DNA from: Maritalea sp047634455
GTDB lineage: Bacteria > Pseudomonadota > Alphaproteobacteria > Rhizobiales > Devosiaceae
Direction: 5' to 3'
Length of the DNA stretch: 64,000 nt
Assembly (NCBI RefSeq): GCF_047634455.1
Contig: NZ_JBLIAI010000007.1
Span: forward strand, 1-64,000
The notes beneath the pieces were generated by a model, which saw only the letters and a program-made list of their open reading frames with translations, did not search any database and was not told where the DNA came from. Made by a program: the position numbers and the translations under genes. Every line of letters starts with the position of its first letter. The first letter of the stretch is position 1. Positions 60,127 through 64,000 of this stretch are shown here, one piece after another.

Positions 60127-60197
60127 ATTTGATAAAAGCTTAACCGATCTGACCATTTGGTCAAGTTTTATTTACATGCAGCAATAATTTGATAAAA
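60127..60197. repeat. Direct repeats ATTTGATAAAA in the divergent promoter
   Basis: ATTTGATAAAA occurs at 60127-60137 and again at 60187-60197, exactly 60 bp apart, bracketing the RutR-like box. Together with TTGAC just before the first copy (60121) it partly matches a degenerate RutR site. The 60-bp phase is near six helical turns. Confidence 0.5.
60149..60164. promoter_or_regulatory. RutR-type operator
   Basis: CTGACCATTTGGTCAA contains the 14-bp perfect palindrome TGACCATTTGGTCA and matches the known RutR consensus TTGACCANNTGGTCAA at every position except the first. It lies 103 bp upstream of the aminotransferase start and about 58 bp upstream of the first TetR-family gene, so it can control both directions. 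RutR leaves DNA when it binds uracil or thymine in E. coli. Confidence 0.8.
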
Positions 60198-60221
60198 AGC
60201 CATAAATGGCGGTGAACAAAA

Positions 60222-60890
60222 GTGATCAAATCACAAGCAATGACCAACGGCAACTTTAAAAAACTCGCGACGCGCAGCGAAAAAAAACAAGCGATCCTGG
60301 ATGCAGCGGAGAAAATCTTCGCAGAGTACGGATTCAAAGGGGCTACAACCCAAATGATTGCCGATTTTGCAGGCATTCCGAAGGCCAATTTACACTATTA
60401 TTATCCCACCAAAGAGGCGCTCTATAGCCAGGTGGTGCAGAACATTTTTGACATCTGGTTGGAGGCCGCTGATTCTTTTGATCAAAACATGGATCCATCC
60501 CATGCACTGGAAAGTTATATCAACAAAAAAATGGAGATTTCGAGGGCGCACCCAAATGGGTCAAAGGTTTGGGCCAACGAAGTGATGCATGGCGCACCAA
60601 TTATTCAAGACTATTTGGAGACTACGCTAAAAGAGTGGACGAGTTCCCGTGAAGCCGTTATTCAGAGCTGGATAGACGATGGGCGCATGGATAAGATCGA
60701 TCCCAAGCACCTACTTTATATGATTTGGGCAACAACCCAGCACTATGCGGATTTTGTGCATCAGGTGGAAACCTTGAACGATGGACGCCCGTTTGATGAT
60801 GGAGCTTGGCAAGCCGCCACTCGTGATGTGAAGAAGATCATTCTCGCAGGGGTTGGGCTTACTATTGGGGGTAACGATGACGGCCACTAA
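60222..60890 (+). CDS. TetR-family regulator, RutR-like (paralog 1)
   Basis: 222 aa from GTG 60222 (GGCGGTG upstream); an ATG at 60240 is an alternative. N-terminal HTH (ATTQMIADFAGIPKANLHYYYPTKEAL) and the RutR-type ligand domain (IDPKHLLYMIWATTQHYADF). It is the more diverged of the two copies. It faces the catabolic operon and overlaps the second regulator by 14 nt. A GTGAT-CAA-ATCAC palindrome covers its own start. Confidence 0.85.
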   Translation: MIKSQAMTNGNFKKLATRSEKKQAILDAAEKIFAEYGFKGATTQMIADFAGIPKANLHYYYPTKEALYSQVVQNIFDIWLEAADSFDQNMDPSHALESYINKKMEISRAHPNGSKVWANEVMHGAPIIQDYLETTLKEWTSSREAVIQSWIDDGRMDKIDPKHLLYMIWATTQHYADFVHQVETLNDGRPFDDGAWQAATRDVKKIILAGVGLTIGGNDDGH

Positions 60891-61512
60891 AGTGGAAAAA
60901 CCGGCACGCAAGACGCGTATTCAACGCGCGAATGAGCAAAAGATTCTCGACGCAGCGTTGGAGGTTTTCTCCCAACATGGTTTTCGTGGCTCAACCATTG
61001 ATCAAATCTCAACGCAAGCGGGCATGTCTAAACCCAACTTGCTCTACTATTTCAAATCCAAGCAGGATATCCACGAAACCCTTTTGTCGCGGTTACTTGA
61101 TTCTTGGCTCGACCCTATGAAGGAACTGAGCGAAGATGGCGATCCGCTCGGCGAAATTTTGAATTATGTGGTGCGCAAGATTGAAATGTCTCGTGACTTT
61201 CCGCGCGAAAGCCGACTGTTCGCCAATGAAATCATTCAAGGTGCACCACGTTTCAAACCAATCTTGGCAGGTGAAGTCAATGATCTGCTTAATGACAAAT
61301 CCCTGATCATTTCAAAATGGATGGATGAGGGTAAGCTCAAAAAAGTCGACCCGAAGCATTTGATTTTTTCGATCTGGGCAACCACCCAACATTATGCTGA
61401 TTTTGAAGAACAAGTGCGCTTGGTGTTGGGACGCGGCATAGACGACCCAGCCGAATTTGAGAACACAAAAGCCTTTTTGGTCAATATGTTCACCTCGATG
61501 CTCAAGGTTTAA
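60877..61512 (+). CDS. rutR: Pyrimidine-responsive TetR-family regulator RutR (paralog 2)
   Basis: 211 aa from ATG 60877, with GGGGG upstream. HTH FRGSTIDQISTQAGMSKPNLLYYFKSK and ligand domain (KIEMSRDFPRESRLFANEI, KVDPKHLIFSIWATTQHYADF) follow E. coli RutR closely, more so than its neighbour. Expected to bind the box at 60149-60164 and sense uracil or thymine. It is the second gene of a two-regulator operon divergent from the degradation genes. Confidence 0.86.
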   Translation: MTATKVEKPARKTRIQRANEQKILDAALEVFSQHGFRGSTIDQISTQAGMSKPNLLYYFKSKQDIHETLLSRLLDSWLDPMKELSEDGDPLGEILNYVVRKIEMSRDFPRESRLFANEIIQGAPRFKPILAGEVNDLLNDKSLIISKWMDEGKLKKVDPKHLIFSIWATTQHYADFEEQVRLVLGRGIDDPAEFENTKAFLVNMFTSMLKV

Positions 61513-61516
61513 ACGT

Positions 61517-61756
61517 TTACGTTTCTTTGGCGAATGCCAACACCAGCAGTGCGATCACCGTCACCAATGCGCCAAAGGCAACGCTTGGGTTCACCCAGCC
61601 GCGCCCGCTAAATCCCTCGATCAAAATGATAAAGCTTGGGGTGAGATAACCATAGCTCATCACTTTTGAAGCAGGTAGCCGTAGGCTTGCATATTGCAGC
61701 AAAAAGAAAGTGAGGGCGGTGGTGAAAATGGTGAGGTAAAGCCCTGCCCAATATAG
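61517..61756 (-). pseudogene. EamA/DMT-family transporter remnant (C-terminal fragment)
   Basis: About 79 codons remain open, encoding LYWAGLYLTIFTTALTFF followed by QYASLRLPASKVMSYGYLTP and ending LLVLAFAKET, the C-terminal helices of an EamA/DMT drug-metabolite transporter. In this frame a stop lies at 61757-61759 and nothing transporter-like continues beyond. The 5 prime three quarters of the gene are missing. It is convergent with rutR, 4 nt from its stop. Confidence 0.7.
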
Positions 61757-61919
61757 CTATCGGGTTTTTAGCCGCTATGAAACTGAAACGAACCACCATT
61801 TCTACAAGCTAAGCCCGAGAGAAATGGGGACTACAACTGACCTGACACATGCGCTGGAACGCACTACAAAACTTAGTCCCCTTCGTCAACAACGTGGGCG
61901 CAAGCCAAAGAATAAGTAA
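61740..61919 (+). pseudogene. Unrecognised 3 prime gene fragment
   Basis: A plus-strand frame opens after a stop at 61737-61739, without a start codon, and runs to TAA 61917-61919. It reads YRVFSRYETETNHHFYKLSP and ends LRQQRGRKPKNK. The basic tail recalls transposase or recombinase C-termini but I cannot name a family. It begins where the DMT transporter frame breaks, so both look like the two sides of one deletion or insertion scar. The rest of 61757-61972 holds nothing else I can support. Confidence 0.4.
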
Positions 61920-61972
61920 GCTTTAACCTGCAATCCCACGATGCAGAGTTTCATGTTAATCGATAGACAAAC

Positions 61973-62458
61973 TCATAGCTTATCCTTGTCATTGGCAGTA
62001 ATCTTCGCTTGCGCTTCCAGCGGGCGCTCGGGCCAAGTGCTCTTAATAAAAGCGAGTACAGCGGCGATCTCCTCATCACTCAGATTATGTGCGAAGGCGG
62101 GCATATCGCTTTCATAATCTGCAACAACAGCACCGACTCCAAACTTTGTGATAGTGAACAAGACTTGATCCGAATGGTGCCATGTGTGGCCACTTTCATC
62201 GTGTGGAGGCGCAGGCATTCGCCCGTTCTCCAACCTGCGTTGCCAATCTGGCTGACCCTCCAGGTTGTCACCATGGCAGGAGGCGCAGTTTGCAGCATAG
62301 GTCTCCCTTCCGTTAGATATTTGTTCGGCTGTCACCTGTTTACCGAGTATCGTCAGATTGCTGTCAATTGATCCAAGATTCTGTTGCCAAAAATATGCAC
62401 CTGAGGCAACGATGAAAATCATGGCCGCACCCAATATGACTACAGCTTTTCTATTCAT
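61973..62458 (-). CDS. Class I c-type cytochrome, membrane-anchored
   Basis: 161 aa. N-terminal uncleaved helix (VVILGAAMIFIVASGAYF), haem motif CASCH (about residue 59) and a probable axial Met in YESDMPAFAH. ATG preceded by GAGGAAG. It is transcribed in the same direction as the DUF411 and BNR genes and probably carries electrons for a periplasmic oxidase in that module. Haem would be attached by the Ccm system encoded at 14.7-18.8 kb. Confidence 0.9.
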   Translation of the reverse strand: MNRKAVVILGAAMIFIVASGAYFWQQNLGSIDSNLTILGKQVTAEQISNGRETYAANCASCHGDNLEGQPDWQRRLENGRMPAPPHDESGHTWHHSDQVLFTITKFGVGAVVADYESDMPAFAHNLSDEEIAAVLAFIKSTWPERPLEAQAKITANDKDKL

Positions 62459-62583
62459 ATCGGCTTCCTCAAATATTTGGCCAACGCTAGTTGACTACGG
62501 ATCAGGGCGGTAAATATGAGCAATAAAATAGGTTCACCATTGATCATCGTTGACTGCAGCATTGAGCTAATGCCATCATTCAT
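62455..62583 (-). CDS. Possible small membrane protein between DUF411 and cytochrome genes
   Basis: 42 aa (MNDGISSMLQ..., single helix PILLLIFTALIRSQLALA). The frame overlaps the DUF411 stop and ends with an ATGA overlap onto the cytochrome start. No clear Shine-Dalgarno and no known family, so this may be a chance frame. Confidence 0.25.
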   Translation of the reverse strand: MNDGISSMLQSTMINGEPILLLIFTALIRSQLALAKYLRKPI

Positions 62584-63082
62584 TGGAATAAACGGAGACG
62601 CCGCCCTCACCAAACGCGTAAGTTTTGAGCGTACCTGTTTTTGTGCGTGCCATACCCGGTGCATTTCTAGGCATTCCTGGTAACGTGATTCCTGTGATAT
62701 TAGGACGATCAGTAACCAAACGTTCGATGATTTCGGCTGGCACGAGCCCGCTCACGACGTAACCGTCGACCTCGGACAAATGACATCCTATTCCCCTCTC
62801 TGGAACGCCCATATCAACCGAACGCTGATCGAAATTGCGATCGTCGACGCGCGTCACGGTATAACCGTTTGCCTCAAGATAATCGGCATAGGTATCGCAA
62901 CATCCACAATTTGGATCGCGCCAGATTGTAATGGCTTTTTTTGCTGCCATGCGCTTTCCATTTTCACTTATGTTCTGCGCTGAATTGGAATTCGCTAAGG
63001 CTGTCGCATTGAAACCTGTAAGAGCGGTCGTGCTAGCGACAGCAAAAACTACGACTCCGCCGATTGCAAGAATTTTGTTCAT
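62576..63082 (-). CDS. DUF411 metal-binding exported protein
   Basis: 168 aa from ATG 63082. Signal peptide (AIGGVVVFAVASTTALTG), then the DUF411 core with CGCC metal/redox motif (WRDPNCGCCDTYADYLEANG) and LPGMPRNAPGM. DUF411 proteins are found beside copper-handling and cytochrome genes. It overlaps the BNR gene by 4 nt, giving a coupled module. Confidence 0.9.
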   Translation of the reverse strand: MNKILAIGGVVVFAVASTTALTGFNATALANSNSAQNISENGKRMAAKKAITIWRDPNCGCCDTYADYLEANGYTVTRVDDRNFDQRSVDMGVPERGIGCHLSEVDGYVVSGLVPAEIIERLVTDRPNITGITLPGMPRNAPGMARTKTGTLKTYAFGEGGVSVYSNE

Positions 63083-63999
63083 GATGGTATCCCTTGTAGG
63101 TCTAAAATGGTGGCCCATGTGATGCCGCCGTCTTGGCTTTGAATGACGCCGTCCTCTGTGAGTGCGGCAAGGTTTTTAGCATTTTTTGGGTGCACGGCGA
63201 TTGCTCTTGCGTCCACAATCGAACGCTTTTCCCAGATGACACCAGCGTCTTCAGACGCCCAGATACCCGATTGCAACGCGGCAAAAAGCTTGGATGGAGT
63301 AGATGCTGCACTAATGAGAGAGTATATTGGCTCACCTTGAGGTAAAGGTACCTCCGTTATAGGGGACACCCCTGATACTAACGCATCCATGGCGTCACCC
63401 GCTTGCACGTCTTGCCATCTACAAAAACAATCTGGAACCCTAGTAAGTCCCATTTCGGTTCCTGCGTATATCCAAATACCGCCCATACCGGTTGCTAGAT
63501 CAACCGATGCTAATGAAAAGACGTTACGCTCGGCATCTTCAAGCCATGGCCTATCCATAGCAAAGCTCCAGGAAGCCCCTGCATCCTCGCTCTTCCATAG
63601 CCCATCACCTTTGAGGGCGGCATACAGCGTTTCTGGTTGCGAGGCGGAAAATGCAAGTGCTGTTACCGGTGCTTCCGGCAAGTTGTTGTTTCTGGGTAAC
63701 CAGCTCTTACCACCATCTTCGGACAGCGCCACGCCTGAGCGCGCTAAACCTGCAACTATCCGATTTGGGCGAACGGGATGTGTGGCAAGGGTCAATATTT
63801 CACCCGATGTTTGGTTAGGTAATCTGTCCCACTTGCCGTTTGGATTGTTCCAAATGCTTGTATCTTGCGCAACTAAAAGAGTATCGCCGTCAAAGGTAAT
63901 TGCAGAGCCCGCCGGATTGCCAGCAAAAGCGGAACGAAAACCAAAAGGCGCAGTTATCAATGCAACGGCAGATGAAGCTGCCAGCTTTAGGATTTGTCG
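63079..63999 (-). CDS. BNR/sialidase-like beta-propeller protein with Tat-type leader, 5 prime-truncated by the window
   Basis: At least 307 residues. Several BNR-like repeats are visible (SEDGGKSWLPRNN, SEDAGASWSF, SEDAGVIWEK, SQDGGITWAT), as in F510_1955/VPS10-like propellers. The frame stays open to the window edge and reads RQILKLAASSAVALITAPF, then SAFAG. This looks like the end of a twin-arginine leader (R-R-x-I-L-K), so the true start lies beyond 64000. Probably a periplasmic protein that works with DUF411 and the cytochrome. Catalytic activity is not established. Confidence 0.75.
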   Translation of the reverse strand, partial: RQILKLAASSAVALITAPFGFRSAFAGNPAGSAITFDGDTLLVAQDTSIWNNPNGKWDRLPNQTSGEILTLATHPVRPNRIVAGLARSGVALSEDGGKSWLPRNNNLPEAPVTALAFSASQPETLYAALKGDGLWKSEDAGASWSFAMDRPWLEDAERNVFSLASVDLATGMGGIWIYAGTEMGLTRVPDCFCRWQDVQAGDAMDALVSGVSPITEVPLPQGEPIYSLISAASTPSKLFAALQSGIWASEDAGVIWEKRSIVDARAIAVHPKNAKNLAALTEDGVIQSQDGGITWATILDLQGIPS

Positions 64000-64000
64000 C

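Overview
The window is a stretch of alphaproteobacterial chromosome, most likely from a (probably marine) member of the Hyphomicrobiales/Rhizobiales. The reasons are a gene-transfer-agent tail module; the rhizobial order of a FeuNPQ-like two-component system, a surface lipoprotein, ccmIEFH (cycHJKL), degP, a second two-component system and glnE; a BigR-type sulfide operon; and a RutR-controlled reductive pyrimidine/hydantoin pathway. Base composition looks close to 50% GC by eye. Genes are densely packed with many ATGA-type overlaps. No rRNA, tRNA, CRISPR array or intact insertion sequence was found.

Layout. 1-7.3 kb: tail end of a GTA-like cluster (end of g12, then g13 hub, g14 peptidase, g15 megatron), followed by a DUF2793 protein and a GH108 endolysin with a holin-like tail. 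7.3-10.2 kb: small exported protein, response regulator, sensor kinase, 17-kDa-antigen-like lipoprotein. 10.2-14.6 kb: an accessory insert with an unknown 432-aa protein, a (CCAAGT)n repeat, and a two-gene oxidoreductase related to sarcosine oxidase. 14.7-18.8 kb: cytochrome c maturation operon. 18.8-20.9 kb: hydrolase-OsmC fusion and a TauE/SafE permease. 20.9-31.8 kb: degP, a second two-component system, glnE, an orphan PAS-type kinase, pepN. 31.9-35.7 kb: two tandem ABC exporter half-transporters. 35.7-37.9 kb: panB-panC plus an ICMT-like methyltransferase. 38.0-42.4 kb: ArsR/BigR-type regulator divergent from two YeeE/YedE proteins, a persulfide dioxygenase-like hydrolase, a DUF442 phosphatase-like protein and a SulP transporter. 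42.5-45.4 kb: nitrilase-family hydrolase, D-lyxose isomerase-family cupin, TRAP substrate-binding protein. 45.4-48.6 kb: histidine phosphatase, small P-loop protein, YtrA-type GntR regulator with a polytopic membrane protein, and clusters of palindromic repeats. 48.6-61.5 kb: pyrimidine/hydantoin catabolism. 61.5-64 kb: a transporter remnant at a recombination scar, then a c-type cytochrome, a DUF411 protein and a Tat-type BNR-repeat protein running off the window edge.

How the genes work together. The 48.6-61.5 kb block encodes uptake (NMT1-like binding protein, two permeases, ATPase), ring opening (dihydropyrimidinase HydA), N-carbamoyl-beta-amino-acid hydrolysis (HyuC-type amidohydrolase), transamination of the beta-amino acid (class III aminotransferase) and semialdehyde oxidation (MmsA). 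Two tandem RutR-family regulators are divergent from it, and a near-perfect RutR box lies in the shared promoter region. The first enzyme, dihydropyrimidine dehydrogenase, is not in the window. The bigR-like block fits sulfide/persulfide detoxification with a strong palindrome in the divergent promoter.

The parts least explained by known systems are the truncated SoxA-like/SoxB-like pair, the unknown 432-aa protein with its hexanucleotide repeat, the nitrilase/lyxose-isomerase/orphan TRAP set, the GntR/7-TM pair, and the cytochrome/DUF411/BNR module at the right edge.
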